Program-made: the position numbers and the translations under genes
Part shown: piece after piece, positions 1 through 5,675 of the stretch
Numbering within the stretch: the first letter of the stretch is position 1
Layout of the letters: each line of letters opens with the position of its first letter
Source of the DNA: Actinomycetota bacterium
Lineage (GTDB): Bacteria; Actinomycetota; Actinomycetes; Actinomycetales; Microbacteriaceae
Reading direction: 5' to 3'
Length of the DNA stretch: 6,410 nt
Assembly: GCA_009703635.1 (NCBI GenBank)
Contig: WLFS01000030.1
Location: 1-6,410 of the forward strand
The notes under the pieces: generated by a model
What the model was told of the DNA's origin: nothing
The model's input: the letters and a program-made list of their open reading frames with translations, nothing else
The model's database searches: none

Positions 1-23
1 CTTCTCAGTTCTCCAAGCGCTAA
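1..23 (+). CDS. rpsI: 3' end of rpsI, 30S ribosomal protein uS9 (partial)
   Basis: Only the last six sense codons and the TAA stop (21-23) are present. Read in the frame ending at 21-23 they give S-Q-F-S-K-R-stop. The terminal S-K-R is the near-universal end of ribosomal protein uS9, whose basic tail reaches into the ribosomal P site and contacts tRNA. The position fits: in actinobacteria rplM-rpsI normally lies directly upstream of glmM on the same strand. Identification rests on this short tail plus synteny, so it is strong but not proven by the window alone. The stop codon falls within the left arm of the imperfect hairpin at 16-41. Confidence 0.85.
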
Positions 24-50
24 TCTGAATCAGATTTCGCTAACCTTTTT
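16..50 (+). terminator. Possible weak intrinsic terminator after rpsI
   Basis: In RNA the palindrome can fold as a 6-bp stem (AATCTG/CAGATT, triloop AAU) extended by AGCG/CGCU across a 2x1 internal loop. The tract CCTTTTT follows, with its T-run at 46-50, four bases beyond the outer stem. The stem is AU-rich and the U-tract is not adjacent to it, so termination may be partial, attenuating read-through from the ribosomal operon into glmM. The left arm includes the rpsI stop codon, so a terminating ribosome would compete with folding. Confidence 0.35.
22..36. repeat. Perfect 7-1-7 inverted repeat upstream of glmM
   Basis: AATCTGA-A-TCAGATT is a perfect 15-bp palindrome with a one-base centre. 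It occupies half of the gap between rpsI and glmM and overlaps the last two bases of the rpsI stop. Four further pairs can form outside it (AGCG at 16-19 with CGCT at 38-41) across a small internal loop. If glmM transcription starts at its ATG, the palindrome spans about -32 to -18, covering the -35/-10 spacer, where an operator would sit. It could equally be the stem of an rpsI terminator. The sequence shows the symmetry; the function is inference. Confidence 0.6.
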
Positions 51-54
51 ATCA
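41..54 (+). promoter_or_regulatory. Putative leaderless glmM promoter (-10 TAACCT)
   Basis: TAACCT at 41-46 fits the actinobacterial -10 pattern TANNNT. Seven bases (47-53) separate it from A54 of the glmM ATG, the spacing expected if transcription starts at the start codon. The bases before the ATG are CTTTTTATC, with no purine-rich Shine-Dalgarno site, which favours a leaderless message. No convincing -35 hexamer lies 16-18 bp upstream. glmM may also be reached by read-through from rpsI. Confidence 0.45.
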
Positions 55-1403
55 TGGCTCGCCTATTCGGCACCGACGGAGTAAGAGGTCTCGCTAACCG
101 AGACATTACTGCTGAATCTGCTCTCAAACTCGCTCAAGCTGCTGCAATCGTTTTGGGCAAAGAAGCCAGAAGTCGCGGACAAAAGCCAAAGGCAGTTATT
201 GGCCGTGACCCAAGAATCTCTGGTGAGTTTCTTGCCGCTGCAATTTCCGCAGGGCTTTCCTCAAGCGGTGTAGATGTATTTGATGCCGGAGTTCTTCCAA
301 CCCCAGCCGTTGCTTTCCTAACCGCCGACCTAGATGCTGACTTCGGCGTAATGATTTCCGCATCACACAACCCGGCTCCAGATAACGGCATCAAGTTCTT
401 CTCTCGCGGTGGACACAAACTTCCCGACCAGACCGAAGATCAAATCGAAGCTTCCCTCAATGAGACTCCGCTTTCACCAGTTGGAGCTGAAATAGGTCAT
501 GTCCAGCGCTTCGCAGATGCTGAAGATCGCTACCTAGTTCACTTACTCGGAACGCTTCCAAACACTCTAAAAGGTCTAAGCGTTGTTGTTGACTGCGCCA
601 ACGGCGCAGCCAGTGCAGTTTCTCCGGCAGCTTTCAAGGATGCCGGTGCGAACGTTATTGTCATCGGAAATGATCCAGATGGATACAACATCAACCTTGG
701 TTGCGGTTCGACTCATCTAAGCGCGCTGCAGGCTGCAGTTCTAGAGCACAAGGCTGATATGGGAATCGCCCACGACGGCGATGCCGATCGAACCCTTGCC
801 GTAGATCACACTGGTGCAATCGTCGATGGCGATCAGATCATGGCCATCTTGGCGCTTGCCGCCAAAGACCGCGGCGATCTGGCACGCAACACCTTGGTTG
901 CAACCGTGATGAGCAATTTAGGTCTTCGTATTGCAATGAAGCAAGCCGGTATCGAAATAATCGAAACCAAAGTTGGCGACCGCTACGTGCTCGAGCAAAT
1001 TCGTGAGGGTGGCTACACCCTCGGTGGCGAGCAATCCGGGCACTTGATCTTCTCTCGCTTTGCCACCACCGGCGATGGAATCTTGACTGGACTACAGCTT
1101 GGAGCCCAAATGGCTTCCACCGGCAAGAGCTTGAAAGAACTGGCTTCGGCGATGAAGGTTTATCCGCAGGTACTAATCAACGTCTCGGGCGTCAACAAAG
1201 ACGGCGTTGATTCAAACGCCGAATTACAAAAAGTTGTGAAAGAAGCCGAGAGTGAACTGGGAGATAACGGTCGAGTTCTTCTAAGAGCTTCTGGAACTGA
1301 GGCCCTGGTGCGGGTAATGGTTGAAGCTTCGGAGTCAGGCGCAGCTCAAAGCTGGGCCGAACGCATTGCACGTGTGGTTGAGCGCGAACTAAAGCTTTCT
1401 TAG
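54..1403 (+). CDS. glmM: Phosphoglucosamine mutase GlmM
   Basis: GlmM converts glucosamine-6-phosphate to glucosamine-1-phosphate in the cytoplasm, the step between GlmS and GlmU toward UDP-GlcNAc and peptidoglycan. The 449 residues match the family length (about 445-450). The start [12 protein letters not shown] is the typical family N-terminus and fixes the ATG. All four alpha-D-phosphohexomutase signatures are visible in order: the catalytic phosphoserine loop ISASHNP (101-107, Ser104), the Mg-binding loop DGDADR (241-246), the sugar-binding loop GEQSGH (325-330), and the phosphate-binding loop [14 protein letters not shown] (411-424). The active serine in this family needs phosphorylation. 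The gene follows rpsI, as in many actinobacteria, and its last 15 bp overlap the 3' end of the opposing coaA. No damage is seen. Confidence 0.97.
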   Translation: MARLFGTDGVRGLANRDITAESALKLAQAAAIVLGKEARSRGQKPKAVIGRDPRISGEFLAAAISAGLSSSGVDVFDAGVLPTPAVAFLTADLDADFGVMISASHNPAPDNGIKFFSRGGHKLPDQTEDQIEASLNETPLSPVGAEIGHVQRFADAEDRYLVHLLGTLPNTLKGLSVVVDCANGAASAVSPAAFKDAGANVIVIGNDPDGYNINLGCGSTHLSALQAAVLEHKADMGIAHDGDADRTLAVDHTGAIVDGDQIMAILALAAKDRGDLARNTLVATVMSNLGLRIAMKQAGIEIIETKVGDRYVLEQIREGGYTLGGEQSGHLIFSRFATTGDGILTGLQLGAQMASTGKSLKELASAMKVYPQVLINVSGVNKDGVDSNAELQKVVKEAESELGDNGRVLLRASGTEALVRVMVEASESGAAQSWAERIARVVERELKLS

Positions 1404-2348
1404 CAAGACGCTTTCGACGGCGTGCTGATCGCCTTTTCGCAATACCAGGGTTGCCCTGGAACGAGTCGGCAAAATGTTTTCGATTAGGTTTGGCAAGTTG
1501 ATGGTGTCCCAGATTTCATTGGCTCGCTCAAGAGCTTTTTCAATTGGCATCTTCGCGTAGCGGTGAAAGTAGCTTTCTGGATTTGTGAATGCCGATTCCC
1601 GAAGCTCATAGAAGCGATTTAGGAACCACTTAGAGATGTTTTTAGTTTCGGCATCCACGTAGATTTTGAAATCAAAGTAATCACTAAGTGTTGTTTCTTG
1701 ATCAGCTCCTGGGGACTGAAGAACATTTAGCCCCTCGATGATCACAACATCCGGTGAGCTAACGGTCTCGAATTTTCCTGGCACCAAATCGTAGGTCAGA
1801 TGCGAATAGACCGGGGCTTTGACATTTTCTTTCCCGCTTTTGATATCTGCCACAAAGTTCAGCAGGGCTAGTCGGTCATAGGATTCCGGAAAGCCTTTGC
1901 GGTGCATAAGAGAGCGTTTTTCTAATTCAGCATTTGGGTACAAGAAACCATCGGTAGTAATCAGAGCTACCTTTGGAGTTCCCTCCCAGCGGGCAAGTAG
2001 TTCACGAAGCAATCTGGAAACTGTTGATTTACCAACGGCGACCGAGCCAGCAATTCCAATAATGAACGGCACCTTGGCACTTCGTTCTCCCAGGAAGTCG
2101 CTGGTGGCTCGGTGCAGTTTTGAGTATTCCGATACGTAGATGTTTAGAAAACGCGAGAGCGGAAGATAGACCTCTTTGACCTCTTTTATGTCCAGAAAAT
2201 CTCCAAGACCTCGAATCTGAGATATTTCAGCTTCGGTCAAGGGAAGTTCGGTTGCGTTGCCAAGTTCGGCCCAGTCGGCACGCGAAATCTCAACAAAAGG
2301 CGTGGGGTTAACGCTTTGTTTGCTGGCAGCGGAGCCGGAAGAGTTCAC
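1389..2348 (-). CDS. coaA: Type I pantothenate kinase CoaA
   Basis: CoaA phosphorylates pantothenate with ATP, the first and usually flux-setting step of coenzyme A synthesis. In the family, enzymes such as E. coli CoaA are feedback-inhibited by CoA. Visible motifs: P-loop GSVAVGKST (101-109, Lys107), catalytic region TTDGF (131-135, Asp133), [11 protein letters not shown] (148-158), YSHLTYD (181-187), IIEGLNVLQ (203-211), NRF (244-246) and C-terminal [16 protein letters not shown] (290-305). The 319 residues match the family (about 310-320). The start is GTG: an in-frame stop (2370-2372) bars extension, and the next possible start, a TTG at residue 37, comes after the conserved block [10 protein letters not shown] (17-26). 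No good Shine-Dalgarno site precedes it. It is divergent from glmS across 29 bp and convergent with glmM, overlapping it by 15 bp. Confidence 0.96.
   Translation of the reverse strand: MNSSGSAASKQSVNPTPFVEISRADWAELGNATELPLTEAEISQIRGLGDFLDIKEVKEVYLPLSRFLNIYVSEYSKLHRATSDFLGERSAKVPFIIGIAGSVAVGKSTVSRLLRELLARWEGTPKVALITTDGFLYPNAELEKRSLMHRKGFPESYDRLALLNFVADIKSGKENVKAPVYSHLTYDLVPGKFETVSSPDVVIIEGLNVLQSPGADQETTLSDYFDFKIYVDAETKNISKWFLNRFYELRESAFTNPESYFHRYAKMPIEKALERANEIWDTINLPNLIENILPTRSRATLVLRKGDQHAVESVLLRKL
1419..1437 (+). terminator. Possible weak glmM terminator inside the coaA 3' end
   Basis: GGCG (1419-1422) and CGCC (1430-1433) can form a 4-bp GC stem with a 7-base loop, followed at once by TTTT (1434-1437). 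It begins 16 bp after the glmM stop, in the right orientation to end glmM transcripts. The stem is short and the sequence also codes for the conserved end of CoaA, so it may be chance. Confidence 0.3.
1445..1459. repeat. GC-rich hairpin CCAGGG-TTG-CCCTGG in the coaA 3' coding region
   Basis: A perfect 6-bp GC-rich stem with a 3-base loop, about 40 bp past the glmM stop and within the antisense of coaA codons for R-A-T-L-V. It has no T-run directly after it on either strand, so it is not a classical intrinsic terminator. It could stabilise a glmM mRNA 3' end or pause polymerase between the convergent genes. The underlying protein motif is conserved, so selection on the protein could account for part of it. 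Confidence 0.4.
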
Positions 2349-2378
2349 AACTAGCCATTCTGCCGTAAATTAGTAGGG
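2344..2378 (+). promoter_or_regulatory. Putative leaderless glmS promoter (TTCACA-16-TAAATT)
   Basis: A -35-like TTCACA (2344-2349, five of six matches to TTGACA), a 16-bp spacer and a -10-like TAAATT (2366-2371, fits TANNNT) are followed by six bases, placing the expected transcription start on G2378, the first base of the glmS GTG. The AGG just before the GTG touches the start codon, so it is too close to serve as a Shine-Dalgarno site. A leaderless GTG message is the simplest reading. The -35 element overlaps the coaA start codon on the other strand. Confidence 0.65.
2367..2372 (-). promoter_or_regulatory. Putative coaA -10 element (TAATTT), sharing bases with the glmS -10
   Basis: On the minus strand TAATTT (2372 to 2367) fits TANNNT. 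With a 6-7 base spacing, transcription would start near 2359-2360, giving a leader of about 11-12 nt before the coaA GTG. The leader has only a weak purine run (GAATGG) and an out-of-frame ATG at 2358-2356. No clear -35 hexamer is seen on this strand, where it would lie inside the first glmS codons. The element is almost the same DNA as the glmS -10. Confidence 0.45.
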
Positions 2379-4225
2379 TGTGCGGAATCGTTGGCTACGT
2401 AGGACCTAAATCAACCCAGGAAGTTCTCTTGGGTGGTTTGCGCCGTCTGGAGTACCGAGGCTACGACTCAGCGGGCATCTCAGTAATCAGTCAAGGCCAG
2501 CTAGCCACACGTAAAAAAGCCGGAAAGCTCGACAACCTAGTTGCTGACATCAAAGCTCACCCAATAGCCGATTCAAGAATCGGAATTGGCCACACCCGTT
2601 GGGCAACCCACGGTGCGCCGACCGATCAAAACGCCCACCCTCATCTTGGTGGACCATCAAGCAAACTTGCCCTTATTCATAACGGCATCATCGAGAACTT
2701 CTCCGAGCTAAAGCAAGAACTGCTAGATGCCGGAACCTCGTTTGCCAGCGAAACAGACTCAGAAGTTGCAGCTCACCTGATCGCTAAAGAGTATGAAGCG
2801 TCCAAGGATTTAGTTTCTGCCTTCGGCAAGGTAGTAAACCGCCTGCACGGAGCATTTACCATTCTTGTAATTCACGAAGACTTCCCAGATCTGATTCTTG
2901 CTGCTCGCAAAAACGCACCACTTGTTATTGGACTAGGTGAGGGAGAAAACTTTCTTGGCTCTGACGTTGCGGCTTTTGTTGAGCACACCAAAAGAGCAAT
3001 TTCTGTCGGCCAAGACGAGATTGTAATTCTTCGCCCAAGCGGTGTTGAGATTCAAGGATTCGATGGACACAAAGTTGACTCTAAAGAATTCACAATCGAC
3101 TGGGACGCATCTCAAGCATCCAAGGGCGGCTGGCCATCATTTATGGCCAAAGAAATTTCCGATCAGCCGCAAGCTGTTGCCGACACACTCATGGGACGCA
3201 TCAACTCCGAAGGAATGGTGACCCTTCCCGAAATTGATGGACTCGACGCTAAAGAGCTAATGGCAATCGACCGAATTATTGTGGTGGCCTGTGGCACCGC
3301 AAGCTACGCCGGCGAAATCGCCAAGTACGCCATCGAGAAGTGGGCAAAGATTCCGGTCTCGGTTGAGCTAGCTCACGAGTTCCGCTACCGCGATCCGATT
3401 CTCACCCCCAACACTTTGATTGTTGCCATCAGCCAGTCCGGTGAAACCATGGACACTCTTATGGCCACCCGGTACGCCAAAGAACAAGGCGCCAAGGTAA
3501 TGGCTATCTGCAACACCCAGGGTGCCACGTTGGCTCGCGAATCCGATGCTGTTGTTTACACACACGCAGGCCCTGAGGTTGCGGTTGCATCCACCAAGGC
3601 ACTAACTGCTCAAATGACTGCTGTTTATCTGCTGGCACTTTTTCTTGCTACCGGTAGAAAATCCATGTCATCATCTGAACTTTCTGAACTGGGTAAAGAG
3701 TTACTCAAGCTCCCAGCCAAGGTCACCGAAGTACTCGCTTCCCTGGAGCAGGTAAGTGCTCTGGCCAAGAAGATGTCGAATGCCAAGACCGTTTTGTTCC
3801 TGGGAAGAAACGTTGGGTTCCCGGTTGCAATGGAAGGAGCACTAAAGCTCAAAGAGCTTGCTTACATCCATGCCGAAGGTTTTGCAGCTGGAGAGCTAAA
3901 GCATGGACCAATTGCTCTAATCGAGCAGGACCAACCGGTTATTGTCATCTTGCCTTCGCCAAATGACCCACTACACCCAAAAGTTATCTCCAACATTCAA
4001 GAGATCAAGGCTCGTGGAGCAACTGTGATTGCAATTGCTGAAGTTGGCGACAAGGAAGCTTCAAAGTATGCCGAGAACGTTTGGTTTGTTCCTGCAACCA
4101 ACTGGCTGATGGCACCGGTGCTAACGGTTATTCCACTGCAGGCATTTGCCATGGAACTTGCCAACGCCAAGGGCTTGGATGTTGATCAGCCTCGCAACTT
4201 GGCTAAGTCGGTCACGGTCGAGTAA
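2378..4225 (+). CDS. glmS: Glutamine--fructose-6-phosphate aminotransferase (isomerizing) GlmS
   Basis: GlmS makes glucosamine-6-phosphate from fructose-6-phosphate and glutamine, the committed step of amino sugar synthesis, in the cytoplasm. The 615 residues (family about 600-625) hold an N-terminal class II glutaminase domain (about 2-225): MCGIVGYVG with nucleophile Cys2, exposed after Met removal, then GHTRWATHG (71-79), HNGIIEN (101-107) and ETDSE (125-129). Two SIS domains follow: the first (about 295-420) has CGTASYAG (305-312), SQSGET (352-357) and STKALT (405-410); the second (about 468-600) has KELAYIHAEG (492-501) and GELKHGP (505-511). The C-tail DQPRNLAKSVTVE (603-615) includes the sugar-ring-opening lysine, Lys610. 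The invariant Cys2 fixes the GTG start. The TAA stop overlaps the acpS ATG by one base. With glmM, two of the three steps to UDP-GlcNAc are encoded nearby. Confidence 0.98.
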   Translation: MCGIVGYVGPKSTQEVLLGGLRRLEYRGYDSAGISVISQGQLATRKKAGKLDNLVADIKAHPIADSRIGIGHTRWATHGAPTDQNAHPHLGGPSSKLALIHNGIIENFSELKQELLDAGTSFASETDSEVAAHLIAKEYEASKDLVSAFGKVVNRLHGAFTILVIHEDFPDLILAARKNAPLVIGLGEGENFLGSDVAAFVEHTKRAISVGQDEIVILRPSGVEIQGFDGHKVDSKEFTIDWDASQASKGGWPSFMAKEISDQPQAVADTLMGRINSEGMVTLPEIDGLDAKELMAIDRIIVVACGTASYAGEIAKYAIEKWAKIPVSVELAHEFRYRDPILTPNTLIVAISQSGETMDTLMATRYAKEQGAKVMAICNTQGATLARESDAVVYTHAGPEVAVASTKALTAQMTAVYLLALFLATGRKSMSSSELSELGKELLKLPAKVTEVLASLEQVSALAKKMSNAKTVLFLGRNVGFPVAMEGALKLKELAYIHAEGFAAGELKHGPIALIEQDQPVIVILPSPNDPLHPKVISNIQEIKARGATVIAIAEVGDKEASKYAENVWFVPATNWLMAPVLTVIPLQAFAMELANAKGLDVDQPRNLAKSVTVE

Positions 4226-4578
4226 TGATTGTTGGAATCGGGGTCGACCTAGTCGATGTCGCCAGATTCGAAACGGCGATCGAAAACACCCCAAAACTCA
4301 AAGACAGACTTTTCACCGAAGGTGAGAAATCCCTCAACAGCTATTCTCTGGCTGCACGCTTTGCAGCTAAAGAAGCTCTAATGAAAGCAGTCGGGAAAGC
4401 TCAGGGCCTATCCTTCCAGGAAGTTCAGATCGTCAAAGACGAATTTGGAAAGCCCAGTTTTTTGCTTTCTGGTCAAAGCGAGCAAACAGTTTCTAGCAAG
4501 GGAATTGCCAATTTGCACCTGTCTTTAAGCCACGATGGACAGATGGCAATTGCCTACGTGATTGCCGAGGGTAGCTAA
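4225..4578 (+). CDS. acpS: Holo-[acyl-carrier-protein] synthase AcpS
   Basis: AcpS transfers 4'-phosphopantetheine from CoA to a serine of acyl carrier protein, switching on fatty acid synthesis. The 117 residues match the small trimeric AcpS type (about 115-125). Motifs: N-terminal MIVGIGVDLVDVARFE (1-16) with metal-binding Asp8, and RFAAKEALMKAVG (45-57) with Glu50, the second metal/CoA ligand; the C-terminal LSLSHDGQMAIAYV (99-112) is the conserved closing strand region. The ATG shares its A with the glmS TAA (TAATG), and only a weak CGAG lies very close upstream, so translation probably depends on coupling to glmS. Its substrate CoA comes from the pathway begun by the nearby coaA. The following gene, alr, also overlaps by one base; the NAD(P)HX-repair gene often found here in actinobacteria is absent. 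Confidence 0.95.
   Translation: MIVGIGVDLVDVARFETAIENTPKLKDRLFTEGEKSLNSYSLAARFAAKEALMKAVGKAQGLSFQEVQIVKDEFGKPSFLLSGQSEQTVSSKGIANLHLSLSHDGQMAIAYVIAEGS
4567..4571 (+). promoter_or_regulatory. Shine-Dalgarno site for alr (GAGGG)
   Basis: GAGGG lies six bases before the alr ATG, inside the last acpS codons. It is one of the clearer ribosome binding sites in the window and supports the ATG at 4578 as the start, allowing initiation or reinitiation in addition to coupling through the TAATG overlap. Confidence 0.6.
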
Positions 4579-5675
4579 TGCGCACTATCTCAGTGAATCT
4601 TGAAGCAATCGCTTCGAATTACAAAACTTTAAAGTCCCTAACAGATGCCAAGGTGATGGCAATTGTTAAAGCCGACGCATTCGGTCACGGCATCATCGAA
4701 GTTTCAAAAAAGTTGGAATCTATTGGCGTTGACATGCTGGCAACCGCAGATCTAGAAGAGGCGCAGGAAATTCGTGCTGCTGGAATCAAGTCTCCGATTC
4801 TTGCTTGGCTGCACGGATCAGAAACTGAATTTTCTGCAGCTATCAAAAACGATATCCAGATCGGACTTTCCACCGTTGCAGGCTTAGAAGCTGTTGCAGT
4901 TTCTGCGCGTCAAGTTTCAGGAACAGCCAAGGTCCACCTAAAGGTGGACACCGGACTTGGTCGAAATGGTGCAGCTCTTACTGATTGGCCAAACGTAGTT
5001 GCAAAAGCTGTAGAGCTAAAAAACGAAGGCCTGGTTGAACTAGTTGGTGTCTTTAGTCACCTTTCGGGAACCAGTGCAAAAGATGATGCCGATCAACTTG
5101 CAGTTTTTGAGCAAGCTGTTTCCCAGGCCGAGTCTCTCGGAGCGCATTTTGAACTTCGTCACCTGGCAGCATCGGCAGCAACCTTGAGCAACAAAGAAGC
5201 TCACCTGGATATGGTGCGCGTTGGTATTGCACTCTACGGATTAGATCCAACACCTCATTTGAAGGCAGCAGATTTCTCTTTGATGCCTGCAATGAGAGTC
5301 AGCTCAGAAGTTGTTTCGGTCAAGCAAGTGCCTGCAGGTCATGGAGTCAGCTACGGCTACCTTCACAAAACATCAAGCCCGAGCACTTTGGCACTTGTGC
5401 CATTTGGCTACGCCGAAGGCATGCCTCGAATCGCTACCGGTCGAGCCAGTGTTTTGTTAAACGGAAAAAGGTACCCAATCCTGGCTCGAATCGCGATGGA
5501 CCAGTTCATCCTGGATGTTGGAAGCGACCCGGTCAAGGTAGGCGACGAGGTCGTTATCTTTGGCAACGGGGCCAAGGGGGAACCAACCGCTGAAGAGCTG
5601 GCAATAGCCTCCGAGACTATTAATTACGAGATTGTCACTCGAATTGGCGGACGGGCAAAGCGGGTATTCAAGTGA
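4578..5675 (+). CDS. alr: Alanine racemase Alr
   Basis: Alr is a PLP enzyme interconverting L- and D-alanine, supplying D-Ala for peptidoglycan. The 365 residues match the family (about 360-385). The N-terminal TIM-barrel has AIVKADAFGHG (28-38) with PLP lysine Lys31, HLKVDTGLGRNG (120-131) with the usually carbamylated Lys122 and Arg129, HLSGTSAKDD (161-170) and MVRVGIALYG (212-221) with Arg214, which pairs with the PLP pyridine nitrogen. The C-terminal beta domain has GVSYG (256-260) with the second catalytic base Tyr259, RIAMDQF (304-310) and INYEIVTRIGGRAKRVF (348-364). Two residues differ from the Geobacillus reference: Phe35 where Tyr43 binds PLP phosphate, and Ala306 where Cys311 lies near the active site. 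Both bases are present, so activity is expected. Its start overlaps the acpS stop; its stop overlaps tsaE. Confidence 0.96.
   Translation: MRTISVNLEAIASNYKTLKSLTDAKVMAIVKADAFGHGIIEVSKKLESIGVDMLATADLEEAQEIRAAGIKSPILAWLHGSETEFSAAIKNDIQIGLSTVAGLEAVAVSARQVSGTAKVHLKVDTGLGRNGAALTDWPNVVAKAVELKNEGLVELVGVFSHLSGTSAKDDADQLAVFEQAVSQAESLGAHFELRHLAASAATLSNKEAHLDMVRVGIALYGLDPTPHLKAADFSLMPAMRVSSEVVSVKQVPAGHGVSYGYLHKTSSPSTLALVPFGYAEGMPRIATGRASVLLNGKRYPILARIAMDQFILDVGSDPVKVGDEVVIFGNGAKGEPTAEELAIASETINYEIVTRIGGRAKRVFK

Noticed and set aside
134..418. Antisense open frame inside glmM (94 codons)
   Set aside because: It lies wholly within a gene carrying intact catalytic motifs and its translation shows no recognisable domain; it is a shadow frame.
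1342..1354. CAGCT-CAA-AGCTG hairpin as a coaA terminator
   Set aside because: It is a 5-bp stem with no T-run after it on the minus strand and is easily expected by chance.
1391..1398. AAAGCTTT palindrome at the glmM/coaA overlap as a terminator
   Set aside because: It has no loop and is very short; it is also constrained by codons on both strands.
1897..2139. Plus-strand open frame inside coaA
   Set aside because: It is antisense to the conserved P-loop region of CoaA, has no recognisable motif and no credible start signal.
2356..2358. ATG upstream of the coaA GTG as the true start
   Set aside because: It is out of frame with coaA; the in-frame path upstream reaches a stop at 2370-2372 without an ATG, GTG or TTG.
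2349..2377. glmS ribozyme or another riboswitch ahead of glmS
   Set aside because: The gap is 29 bp, far too short for the ribozyme, which is also typical of Firmicutes, and the likely transcription start is the start codon.
2371..2377. TAGTAGG as a Shine-Dalgarno site for glmS
   Set aside because: The AGG directly touches the GTG, leaving no spacing for ribosome binding.
5053..5292. Minus-strand open frame within alr
   Set aside because: It is fully covered by conserved alr sequence; low-complexity basic translation with no domain.
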